Shown: positions 1 to 6,126 of the stretch, in pieces
Layout: each line of letters begins with the position of its first letter
Position numbering within the stretch: the stretch's first letter is position 1
Assembly (NCBI GenBank): GCA_003696125.1
Contig: RFHZ01000347.1
Coordinates: 1 to 9,135, forward strand
Reading direction: 5' to 3'
Origin: Nitrospinota bacterium
GTDB taxonomy: Bacteria; Tectomicrobia; Entotheonellia; J063
Length of the DNA stretch: 9,135 nucleotides
Position numbers and translations under genes: made by a program
Notes under the pieces: model-generated
What the model was told of the DNA's origin: nothing
The model's database searches: none
The model's input: the letters and a program-made list of their open reading frames with translations, nothing else

Positions 1-1115
1 AGGAAAACCACACCGTTACCAAAATGGGCCAGGAGAGCAACGGGAAGACCGGTGCTCCCTTCCAGTTCCTCTGCCTTTTGAAACAGGTCACCTACCCGGC
101 TGGGAACCACGTTGATACGGCAGATGAGCGCCTCCGCTTCTCGCTCCCGCACGATGCGAGAGAAGCTGCGCACGATGTTCCACAGGCGTCGCTGCTTCTC
201 TTCGGAAAGGGAGATGATCTCCACCGAATCCTCGGCCATGCAGTAGCGCTGCATCTGGGTGTACTGTCGCTCGGCGGCCAGGGCCACATCGTCGATACCG
301 ACCAGGATCAGGGGACCGCTGGTAATCGAGATCCCGAGTTCCTGGCAGAGCAGGGCCCCTGCCCGGCTATTCAGGAGTTCGATGGCGCTGGGACGCAGCT
401 CAGACTGGAAGATCTGGGAAGCGACCCGCACGGCAGAGGCGAGATCGGGAAAGGTGGCAAAGAAGAGTCGCTCCGTTTCCGGCCTGGGGAGGAGCTTCAG
501 GGTCATCTCCACCAGCACTCCCAGGGTACCGTAAGAGCCGACGTAGAGCTTGTTCAGATCATAGCCGGCCACATTCTTCACCACCTTGCCTCCGGCTCGA
601 CTGATCCGTCCATCCGCATGCACCACCTTCACTCCCAGCAGGAAATCGCGGACCGTGCCGTAGAGGAGGCGTTTGGGACCGCTGGCATTGGTGGCAATGG
701 TTCCACCGATCGTCGCCTCCTGTGGAAAAGGAGGATCGAGCGGTACAAACTGTCCCTTTTCCCCTAACCGATCCTGAAGGGCCTGTATCCGGGTTCCGGC
801 CTGCATGGTTACGGTCAGGTCAGCCGGTTCGTGTTCCAGGATCTGGTTCATCCGTTCCAGGCCGAGTACGATATCGACCTGGCGAGGGATGCCTCCCCAG
901 TGGAGCTTTGTTCCCCCTCCACGAGGGATGACAGTAGCTCCCTCCCGATTGGCCAGGGAGAGGATCTCCGCGATCTGCTCCACCGTCTCTGGGAACACCA
1001 CCACCTGGGGGACCTTTCCCTCTACGGCATACGAGGGACACATCTCTGGAGGAAGGAGGGCAGACGAACCGGCTATTCGTTCTATCTCCTGCACCAGCTT
1101 GGCATAATCGACCAT
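1..1115 (-). CDS. glcE: FAD-binding oxidase, GlcE-like (partial, C-terminus off the left edge)
   Basis: Second gene of a glycolate-oxidase-type pair. GlcE subunits work with GlcD (and usually the Fe-S subunit GlcF) to oxidise glycolate or a related 2-hydroxy acid, passing electrons to the respiratory chain. I read 371 codons from the ATG and the frame is still open at base 1. The PCMH-type FAD fold is visible: PRGGGTKL at about residues 64-71, GGTIATNASGP at 138-147 and KNVAGYDLNKLYVGSYGTLG at 180-199. The FAD-oxidase C-terminal motifs with HxGDGN are not seen; a visible HFGNGV near the edge is the GlcE counterpart. The start is set by GGAGGAG just upstream and lies 13 nt after the glcD stop, so the two are co-transcribed. 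A GlcF-like iron-sulfur gene would be expected beyond the left edge. The substrate could be glycolate, lactate or another hydroxy acid; sequence alone does not decide. Confidence 0.85.
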   Translation of the reverse strand, partial: MVDYAKLVQEIERIAGSSALLPPEMCPSYAVEGKVPQVVVFPETVEQIAEILSLANREGATVIPRGGGTKLHWGGIPRQVDIVLGLERMNQILEHEPADLTVTMQAGTRIQALQDRLGEKGQFVPLDPPFPQEATIGGTIATNASGPKRLLYGTVRDFLLGVKVVHADGRISRAGGKVVKNVAGYDLNKLYVGSYGTLGVLVEMTLKLLPRPETERLFFATFPDLASAVRVASQIFQSELRPSAIELLNSRAGALLCQELGISITSGPLILVGIDDVALAAERQYTQMQRYCMAEDSVEIISLSEEKQRRLWNIVRSFSRIVREREAEALICRINVVPSRVGDLFQKAEELEGSTGLPVALLAHFGNGVVF

Positions 1116-1128
1116 GCTCTCTCCTCCT

Positions 1129-2577
1129 CTACCAGCGTTCGAGTCGGATCCCCTCCTTCTCGAGTACCGGCGGTTTACGAAGTTCCACACAGCGACCCGG
1201 TGTCGGGAAGATCTTTCCCGGATTACACAGCTCTTGGGGATTGAAGACGGCCCGGATCTGTTTCATGATCTTCATATCGGTCTCAGAGAAGATCAGGGAC
1301 ATCTCCTGCATCTTTTCCAGGCCGATCCCATGCTCTCCACTGATGGTCCCTCCCACATCCGCACACACCTTGAGGATCTCTGAGCTGGCCTTTAAGACCC
1401 GCTTGGTCTGCTCGGCATCTCGTTCGTCAAAGAGGATCAGGGGATGCAGGTTCCCATCACCGGCATGGAAGACATTGGCAATGCGGAGCCCGTAGCGCTC
1501 CCCGATCTCCCCAATTCGTTGCAACACCTCTGGTAGCTTGGTGCGGGGGATGACCCCATCCTGGACGTAGTAGGTGGGGCTGAGGCGTCCTATGGCCCCA
1601 AAGGCCCGTTTGCGTCCGGCCCAAAGCAGGGCACGTTCCTTATCGTCCTGTGCCACCCGCACCTCCCGGGCCTTGTTCTCGTAACAGATCTCCTCGATCT
1701 GTTTGGCCTGCTCGTCCAGTCCCTCCTTCAGGCCATCCACCTCGATCAGCAACACCGCACCGGCATCGAGCGGGTATCCGGCATGGATATAGTCCTCTAC
1801 TGCCTGCAGGGTCAGCTGATCCATCATCTCGATAGCCGCCGGCACGATCCCACGCCCGATGATGGCAGAGACCGCATTACTCGCCGCCTCGACAGTTTCG
1901 AATACCCCCAGCAGGGTCTTGATCGCCTCCGGCTTGCGCACGATTTTGACCACCACCTTGGTCACGATACCGAGGGTTCCCTCTGACCCGATCAGGAGTC
2001 CGCGCAGATCGTAACCGAGGTTATCTTCGACCTTGCCCCCGATCTCAACCACCTCACCATTGGGGAGCACAACCTCCAAGCCGAGCACATGGTTGGTGGT
2101 GACCCCATACTTCAGGGTATGGGGTCCTCCGGCATTTTCTGCCACGTTGCCCCCGATGGTGCAGGCCTGCTGGCTGGAGGGATCGGGGACATAATGATAC
2201 CCCTGGTCAGAGACCGCTTCTGACAGCCAGAGGTTGACCAGGCCGGGCTGGACCACGGCACGCTTGTTTTCCAGATCCACCTCCAGGATCTGGTTCATCT
2301 TGTTGAGCGCGATCATGATACCACCCTTCACCGGTATGATGCCCCCGCTCAGGCCGGTTCCGCCCCCACGGGCGATGAAGGGAACCCCCTCCTGGTTGGC
2401 CCATTTGACGATCTCCACCACCTGGGCAGTGGTGGTGGGAAAGACGACCACATCGGGCAGGGCTTTATCCATGGTCATTCCATCACACTCGTAGACCAGC
2501 AGTTCATCCTCTTCGTAAATGACATTTTGCCGGCCCACGATTCTGGCTAACGCTCGTCCCCATTTCTCTCTACTCAT
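1129..2577 (-). CDS. glcD: FAD-linked oxidase, GlcD-like catalytic subunit
   Basis: FAD-dependent 2-hydroxy-acid dehydrogenase of the GlcD/D-lactate dehydrogenase family, 482 aa, close to the usual 460-500. The FAD-binding PCMH domain covers about residues 38-215, with ARGGGTGLSGG at 69-79, PDPSS at 131-135, IGGNVAENAGGP at 141-152 and LIGSEGTLGIVTK at 195-207. The FAD-oxidase C-terminal domain follows, with HAGDGNLHP at 371-379 (metal/substrate histidines), GEHGIG at 414-419 and FNPQELCNPGKIFP at 445-458. The gene is first in its operon and is followed by glcE after 13 nt. The ATG at 2577 has GGGAGG nine bases upstream, and a two-codon minigene overlaps this start. The family reaction is oxidation of glycolate (or D-lactate) to glyoxylate (or pyruvate). 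The GlcD/GlcE arrangement favours glycolate, but this is inferred. Confidence 0.9.
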   Translation of the reverse strand: MSREKWGRALARIVGRQNVIYEEDELLVYECDGMTMDKALPDVVVFPTTTAQVVEIVKWANQEGVPFIARGGGTGLSGGIIPVKGGIMIALNKMNQILEVDLENKRAVVQPGLVNLWLSEAVSDQGYHYVPDPSSQQACTIGGNVAENAGGPHTLKYGVTTNHVLGLEVVLPNGEVVEIGGKVEDNLGYDLRGLLIGSEGTLGIVTKVVVKIVRKPEAIKTLLGVFETVEAASNAVSAIIGRGIVPAAIEMMDQLTLQAVEDYIHAGYPLDAGAVLLIEVDGLKEGLDEQAKQIEEICYENKAREVRVAQDDKERALLWAGRKRAFGAIGRLSPTYYVQDGVIPRTKLPEVLQRIGEIGERYGLRIANVFHAGDGNLHPLILFDERDAEQTKRVLKASSEILKVCADVGGTISGEHGIGLEKMQEMSLIFSETDMKIMKQIRAVFNPQELCNPGKIFPTPGRCVELRKPPVLEKEGIRLERW

Positions 2578-2582
2578 CGCAT
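2574..2582 (-). other. Two-codon minigene (ATG CGA TGA) overlapping the glcD start
   Basis: An out-of-frame ATG lies 4 nt after the GGGAGG Shine-Dalgarno (2587-2592). It reads ATG-CGA-TGA, and its stop overlaps the true glcD ATG as ATGA. The true ATG is 9 nt from the same Shine-Dalgarno and is the only one that opens a long frame. The same layout precedes the gene at 6123. Whether ribosomes use it is unknown. Confidence 0.5.
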
Positions 2583-2753
2583 GCTGCCTCCCTGTTCCCC
2601 TGTTGGGAGAAAGACCAATGCCCAGAGAGGACTCCTCCCCTCTGGCGTCTCTGCCAGCCTATAGCCCCGTATCCTGTATGCATACAGCCCTGAGGATTCC
2701 CCTCCCGGGGAGACAGGCTGCATGCTGGTGACCAAGAACCGAATGGTTCACCT
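2578..2753 (-). promoter_or_regulatory. Structured 5' leader of the glcDE transcript
   Basis: About 175 nt separate the predicted transcription start from glcD, and the stretch is unusually rich in self-complementary segments. In RNA sense these are: GAACC/GGTTC (2736-2749); TCCCC-GGGA-GGGGA with a GNRA-type loop (2698-2711); CTGTA-TGCA-TACAG (2674-2687); CTGGC/GCCAG (2642-2657); and CCAGA/TCTGG with an inner GAGG/CCTC (2622-2645). The last two compete for the same CCAG bases. A CTCCC at 2605-2609 could pair with the Shine-Dalgarno GGGAG at 2588-2592. I recognise no known riboswitch or T-box signature. The structure is read by eye, and no folding was computed. Confidence 0.4.
2674..2687. promoter_or_regulatory. 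Perfect 14-bp palindrome, candidate GntR-type operator
   Basis: CTGTATGCATACAG is a perfect inverted repeat with a TGTATGCATACA core. GntR-family (FadR/GlcC/LldR-like) regulators commonly bind short palindromes with TGT...ACA half-sites, and they often control glycolate and lactate oxidase operons. The site lies about 70 bp downstream of the predicted glc start, a position compatible with a roadblock or repressor. No regulator gene is in the window, so the assignment is inference. It could equally act as an RNA hairpin. Confidence 0.4.
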
Positions 2754-2759
2754 GTCTTT

Positions 2760-2788
2760 ACCATAACAGCAAGGCGTTGCGGTGTCAA
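2760..2788 (-). promoter_or_regulatory. Sigma-70 promoter for glcDE
   Basis: On the minus strand, a perfect -35 TTGACA (2783-2788) is followed after exactly 17 bp by TATGGT (2760-2765, four of six consensus). Transcription would start near 2753 and enter the long leader before glcD. It stands back to back with the plus-strand promoter at 2809-2836. Confidence 0.7.
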
Positions 2789-2808
2789 TGGGTTTTCGTG
2801 TTTAGGGA

Positions 2809-2836
2809 TTGACAGGGGGAGAGGGGGCGGTATACT
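2809..2836 (+). promoter_or_regulatory. Sigma-70 promoter for the thioesterase/M16 peptidase operon
   Basis: A perfect -35 TTGACA (2809-2814), a 16-bp spacer and TATACT (2831-2836, five of six) give one of the strongest promoters in the window. The predicted start is near 2843, leaving a leader of about 75 nt before the GTG at 2919. This position argues against the longer frame that begins with ATG at 2847, because that codon would sit almost at the 5' end without a ribosome site. Confidence 0.75.
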
Positions 2837-2918
2837 ATGGAGCAGGATGTCGAGTCATCACTGGCGAGGATGTTGTGGTCTATCCGTTCTTGGTATTCCT
2901 GGAAAGGAGGGGGGATTG

Positions 2919-3296
2919 GTGCAGCCGGTACAGCCTGGTATTACGGCAGAAATGACCATCACCACGACACCGGAGATGGGGATAACCCACCTGGGGAAGG
3001 ATGCCCCTTCCTTCTTCTCCACTCCGTCCATGATCGGTCTGATGGAACAGACGGCGATCAAGGCCATCACGCCTTACCTCGACCCGGGAGAGCAGACGGT
3101 AGGGGTGCAGGTCAACGTGAGCCATATCGCGGCCACACCGATCGGCATGCAGGTCACGGCCAGGGTCAGGTTGCTGGAGGTGAAAGGCCGGAGGCTGGTC
3201 TTTGCGGTGGAGGCGTACAACGAGAAGGAGAAGATCGGAGAAGGGACACACGAACGGGCCGTGATCAATATTGACCGCTTTACCAAGAAGGGGTAA
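2919..3296 (+). CDS. FlK-like hotdog-fold acyl-CoA thioesterase
   Basis: Small thioesterase of the family typified by fluoroacetyl-CoA thioesterase FlK; family members hydrolyse short acyl-CoA thioesters in the cytoplasm. I place the start at GTG 2919 because AAGGAGG (2904-2910) lies 8 nt upstream. This gives 125 aa, normal for a single hotdog domain. An in-frame TTG at 2916 is a near-equal alternative, and an in-frame ATG at 2847 is unlikely. Counting from the GTG, Thr35, Glu43 and His69 fall at the same spacing as the FlK triad Thr42/Glu50/His76, within TPSMIGLME and VNVSHIAATP. The C-terminal hotdog strands (ARVRLLEVKGRRLVFAVEA) are complete. It is the first gene of an operon with the M16 peptidase, 11 nt downstream. 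Many members of this family do not act on fluoroacetyl-CoA, so the substrate is unknown. Confidence 0.82.
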   Translation: MQPVQPGITAEMTITTTPEMGITHLGKDAPSFFSTPSMIGLMEQTAIKAITPYLDPGEQTVGVQVNVSHIAATPIGMQVTARVRLLEVKGRRLVFAVEAYNEKEKIGEGTHERAVINIDRFTKKG

Positions 3297-3307
3297 ACGC
3301 ATCGGCT

Positions 3308-4573
3308 GTGATCACCTGTGAACGCCTCCGGAATGGCCTCCAGGTCGTGCTGAAACAGGTTCCCTGGTCGCAAGCGGTGGCGATCAACGTCCTGCTCCGT
3401 GTCGGGTCGCGTTACGAGTCTCCTGCCCATCAGGGTATCTCCCATTTCACCGAACATCTCCTCTTCAAGGGGACCACCCACCGGCCGACCGCCTTTCATA
3501 TCGTCAATGCCATAGAGCGAGTGGGCGGAGACATTAACGCCTTTACCAGTGAGGAGTATACCAGCTATGTCACCCTGGTCCCCCTGGCCTATTTCTCGCT
3601 CGGGCTGGAAGTGTTGGCCGATATGCTGCAGAACCCGTTGTTACGCCCACGCGATCTGCGTATCGAACGGAGCGTGATCCTGGAAGAGCTGGCCAAGCTG
3701 GAAGATACGCCGGAAGAGCTGGTGTATGAGCTGCTCAGCACCCTGATGTGGCCGGACCATCCCCTGGGCTGGAGCATATTGGGGAAGGCAGAGACACTGC
3801 AGAGCATTACCCGGCGAGACGTTCTCCGCTATCTCGCCACCTACTATATCCCGGCCAACACCGTCATCAGTATCGTGGGGAACCTGGATCCTTCCCAGGC
3901 TGTGGATGCTGTACAGCGCTGGTTTGGTGAAGAGGCCAGCCCCCCGCCTCCTTCCTTCCTCCCTGCCCCGGAAAAGCAGACCGCTCCGGCCGTTCTTCTC
4001 CGGTCTCAACAGAGCAAGGAGACCCACCTCTGTCTGGGTATCCGTGCCTTGCCCCGCTCTCACAATGATCTCCCTGCCCTCCTGCTCCTCAACATCATTC
4101 TGGCCGGGGGCATGAGTAGCCGGCTCTTTCAAAAGCTGCGGGACCGGAGTGGCCTGGCCTACTATATTCACTCCGAGGTGATCACCTTTGCCGATACCGG
4201 CATGGTGGTGATTGCGACCGGGGTCAATGCCGCCAATGTGGAAAAGGTGATTCGTCTCATCCTGGAAGAACTCCGGCACCTGAAGAGGCGGCGGGTCACG
4301 GAAAGGGAACTCCTCGATGCCCGGGAGCATTTCAAGGGCTCCCTCATCCTCAGCCTGGAAGACAGCGCCAGCTATGGTGAATGGTTAGGGGAGACCCTGC
4401 TCCTGGAGGGAAAAGTCCCCCAGGTCACAGAAGTCCTGGAGCGTATCGAGCAGGTGAGTCGGGAAGACATCCTGCGACTCGCCCGCACCCTTTTTCTCCC
4501 GGAGCGACTCAACCTCGCCCTGATCGGCCCGCATACGGAGACAGAGGCCTTTCTCCGCCTCCTCGACTGCTGA
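3308..4573 (+). CDS. M16B family zinc metallopeptidase
   Basis: Pitrilysin-clan peptidase, 421 aa, the usual size of single-chain bacterial M16B proteins (processing-peptidase-like, YmxG/PqqL group). The inverted zinc motif HFTEH is at residues 46-50, and the third ligand is probably Glu127 in ERSVILEELAKLED, matching the HXXEH-(about 76)-E spacing. So this is the catalytically competent subunit, not the inactive partner. The second M16 domain carries GGMSSRLFQKLRDRSGLAYY from about residue 267. There is no signal peptide, so it is probably cytoplasmic. The start is a GTG; GAAGGGG lies a little far upstream (about 14 nt), and translation may be coupled to the thioesterase gene that ends 11 nt before. 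Family members degrade peptides or process precursors; the substrate here is unknown, and no second M16 gene lies next to it. The stop codon is separated by one base from that of convergent purD. Confidence 0.9.
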   Translation: MITCERLRNGLQVVLKQVPWSQAVAINVLLRVGSRYESPAHQGISHFTEHLLFKGTTHRPTAFHIVNAIERVGGDINAFTSEEYTSYVTLVPLAYFSLGLEVLADMLQNPLLRPRDLRIERSVILEELAKLEDTPEELVYELLSTLMWPDHPLGWSILGKAETLQSITRRDVLRYLATYYIPANTVISIVGNLDPSQAVDAVQRWFGEEASPPPPSFLPAPEKQTAPAVLLRSQQSKETHLCLGIRALPRSHNDLPALLLLNIILAGGMSSRLFQKLRDRSGLAYYIHSEVITFADTGMVVIATGVNAANVEKVIRLILEELRHLKRRRVTERELLDAREHFKGSLILSLEDSASYGEWLGETLLLEGKVPQVTEVLERIEQVSREDILRLARTLFLPERLNLALIGPHTETEAFLRLLDC

Positions 4574-4574
4574 G

Positions 4575-5846
4575 TCATCCCCGCAGCGCCTTTTGGCCGA
4601 TATCAGTTCGATAATGGACCCCCTCCCACCAGATCTGTTTTACCGCCGTATAGGCTCGCTCTATCGCCGCCGCGATCGTCTCTCCCAGGGCGGTGACTCC
4701 CAGGACCCGGCCGCCGCTGGTCACCACCTTCCCCTCTCGCAGGGCGGTACCGGCATGGAAGACCACCACATCCTCCATCTCTGCCACGGCCTCCAGTCCC
4801 TGGATCTCCTTCCCTTTCTCGTACGGGCCGGGATAGCCCTGAGAGGCCATGACCACGCACACGGCCGCCTCTTTCCGCCATCGCAGTCGGATCTGATCGA
4901 GCGTTCCGTCGATCGTCGCCTCCAGGGCCGGGATCAGATCATCCTCCAGGCGGACCAGCAGCACCTGGGCTTCGGGATCACCAAAACGCGCGTTAAACTC
5001 CAGCACCTTCGGTTCTTGCTGCTGGATCATCAAGCCGGCATAGAGGACACCGGTATAGGGACGTCCCTCCTGGGCCAGGGCGGCCACGGCCGGCTCCAGG
5101 ATCTGTTGCCGGATCTTCTCCGGTCCGGTCCTCTCCACCAGAGGGGCCGGGGAGTAGGCCCCCATCCCTCCGGTATTGGGTCCCCTGTCCTGATCGTACA
5201 CCGCTTTATGATCCTGGGCCGAGGGGAGGGGAAGGAGGTGGGTGCCGTCGGTAAGGGCAAAGACAGAGGCCTCTTCTCCCGGCAGGAATTCTTCTATGAG
5301 GATCCGTTCTCCCGCTTTCCCAAAGATTCGCTTTACCATCATCTGCTCGATCGCCTCTGTTGCTTCTCCTTCGTTGCGACAGATGATGGCTCCCTTGCCT
5401 GCCGCCAGCCCGTCGGCCTTCACGACCACAGGATAGGTGCAGCGTGGCAAAAAAGCCCTGGCCTCTTCCGGCGTCGAGAAGAGGGCACTCTGGGCCGTAG
5501 GGATATGAAAGCGCTGCATCAGGCTTTTGGCATAGATCTTACTCCCCTCGATCTCTGCCGCCTGCCGGGTGGGACCAAAGATGCGGAGTCCACGTTGGCG
5601 GAAAACATCGACGATACCCGCCACCAGAGGCGCTTCCGGGCCGACCACGGTCAGATCGATGTCTTCCCGGGTGGCGAAGTTCGCCAGTCCCTCCACATCC
5701 TCGGCCGGTATCGGGAGGTTCGTCCCTAAGGTCGCCGTTCCCGCATTACCCGGCGCACAGAAAAGTGTATCCACCCGCGGGCTCTGGCGGATTTTCCAGG
5801 CCAGCGCATGCTCTCTCCCTCCGCTTCCCACGATCAGGACTTTCAC
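4575..5846 (-). CDS. purD: Phosphoribosylamine--glycine ligase (GAR synthetase)
   Basis: Catalyses ATP + phosphoribosylamine + glycine to glycinamide ribonucleotide, the second step of de novo purine synthesis, in the cytoplasm. The protein is 423 aa, full length for PurD. Visible features are the N-domain VGSGGREHAL (6-15), VVGPEAPL (67-74), the ATP-grasp core VVKADGLAAGKG (141-152), SAQDHKAVYDQDRGPNTGG (209-227) and LEFNARFGDPEAQ (282-294). Translation starts at GTG 5846, with AGGAGG six nt upstream. The alternative of a later ATG is excluded because VLIVGSGG is the expected N-terminal strand. The gene stands alone here, without purF, purH or purN beside it. It is preceded by a short upstream ORF overlapping its start, and it runs tail to tail into the M16 peptidase gene with no visible terminator. 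Confidence 0.96.
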   Translation of the reverse strand: MKVLIVGSGGREHALAWKIRQSPRVDTLFCAPGNAGTATLGTNLPIPAEDVEGLANFATREDIDLTVVGPEAPLVAGIVDVFRQRGLRIFGPTRQAAEIEGSKIYAKSLMQRFHIPTAQSALFSTPEEARAFLPRCTYPVVVKADGLAAGKGAIICRNEGEATEAIEQMMVKRIFGKAGERILIEEFLPGEEASVFALTDGTHLLPLPSAQDHKAVYDQDRGPNTGGMGAYSPAPLVERTGPEKIRQQILEPAVAALAQEGRPYTGVLYAGLMIQQQEPKVLEFNARFGDPEAQVLLVRLEDDLIPALEATIDGTLDQIRLRWRKEAAVCVVMASQGYPGPYEKGKEIQGLEAVAEMEDVVVFHAGTALREGKVVTSGGRVLGVTALGETIAAAIERAYTAVKQIWWEGVHYRTDIGQKALRG

Positions 5847-5926
5847 TCTCTTCCTCCTGCTTGCTCGGTTGACGAATCCCCGGTGGGGTAGCAGTATCCG
5901 AAGATGGCCCCAGCCGGTTCGCTCAT
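5843..5926 (-). CDS. 27-codon upstream ORF overlapping the purD start
   Basis: An open frame of 27 codons begins with ATG about 20 nt after the predicted purD transcription start. It encodes a peptide beginning MSEPAGAIFGYCYPTGDS and ending EQAGGRE. Its TGA overlaps the purD start as GTGA, and the purD Shine-Dalgarno AGGAGG lies inside its last codons. A weak ribosome site (GGAAGAG, about 9 nt before the ATG) is present. The geometry suits translational coupling or a leader peptide that controls purD. I recognise no family; the AIFGYCY stretch faintly recalls class II amidotransferase N-termini, but the essential position-2 cysteine is absent. It could be a chance frame, so confidence is moderate. 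Confidence 0.45.
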   Translation of the reverse strand: MSEPAGAIFGYCYPTGDSSTEQAGGRE

Positions 5927-5928
5927 GC

Positions 5929-5957
5929 CTGTCAGCTCTTCCTTGATTCGTTATTAT
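5929..5957 (+). promoter_or_regulatory. Candidate divergent promoter for the ADP-ribosylglycohydrolase
   Basis: CTGTCA (5929-5934, four of six) is spaced 17 bp from TATTAT (5952-5957, five of six) on the plus strand. Its -10 lies on the same bases as the minus-strand purD -10, so the two promoters would compete. A second, weaker candidate is TATACT at 6050-6055, which has no clear -35. Between here and the gene, the stretch to 6106 holds no frame I can support. Confidence 0.35.
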
Positions 5958-5961
5958 AGCA
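5953..5961 (-). promoter_or_regulatory. Extended -10 promoter for purD
   Basis: On the minus strand, a perfect TATAAT (5953-5958) is preceded by TGC, giving the extended -10 form TGNTATAAT. No good -35 box is seen (AAGAAT at 17 bp, two of six), which is common for extended -10 promoters. The start would be near 5946, giving a leader of about 100 nt that carries the 27-codon ORF. I see no purine riboswitch in the leader. Confidence 0.6.
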
Positions 5962-6117
5962 TCCTCTCTACCGATATTCTTCCCCTTTTTGGGGTAAAGA
6001 ATGGTTCTGCCTTAAGCCTGTCCAGGTGGCTTCTCTCTCCCTTATGAGGTATACTTGTCCTTGCTATTCCTCACAATAAGGTCGGTTTATCCATACTTCA
6101 TCGGCTGGGGAGGAACA

Positions 6118-6126
6118 ATGCCATGA
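6118..6126 (+). other. Two-codon minigene (ATG CCA TGA) overlapping the next start
   Basis: An out-of-frame ATG lies 4 nt after the Shine-Dalgarno GGGGAGG (6107-6113). It reads ATG-CCA-TGA, and its stop overlaps the true ATG at 6123 as ATGA. The real start is 9 nt from the same Shine-Dalgarno. Spacing and layout match the minigene at the glcD start exactly. Confidence 0.5.

Noticed and set aside
24-767. Plus-strand 247-codon frame antisense to glcE
   Set aside because: The complementary strand reads continuously as a GlcE-type FAD protein through all its motifs, so this frame is not a gene.
2570-2788. Minus-strand frame of up to 72 codons through the glc leader, ending just inside glcD
   Set aside because: It begins upstream of the predicted transcript start. 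The internal ATG at the palindrome has no properly spaced Shine-Dalgarno, and the peptide shows no recognisable features.
2847-2918. In-frame extension of the thioesterase starting at ATG 2847 (149 aa)
   Set aside because: The ATG is about 4 nt from the predicted transcription start and lacks a ribosome site. The added residues have no hotdog similarity, while AAGGAGG sits correctly before GTG 2919.
3641-4330. Minus-strand 229-codon frame antisense to the M16 peptidase
   Set aside because: Shadow of a confidently identified peptidase gene, with no start signal and no recognisable motif.
4593-5729. Plus-strand 378-codon open frame antisense to purD
   Set aside because: It lies fully inside purD, which matches its family end to end. 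The antisense frame has no ribosome site and no domain; it is a shadow of high-GC codon use.
5982-5994. CCCC-TTTTT-GGGG as an intrinsic terminator
   Set aside because: The stem is only four base pairs and no T-run follows it on either strand, so terminator function is not supportable.
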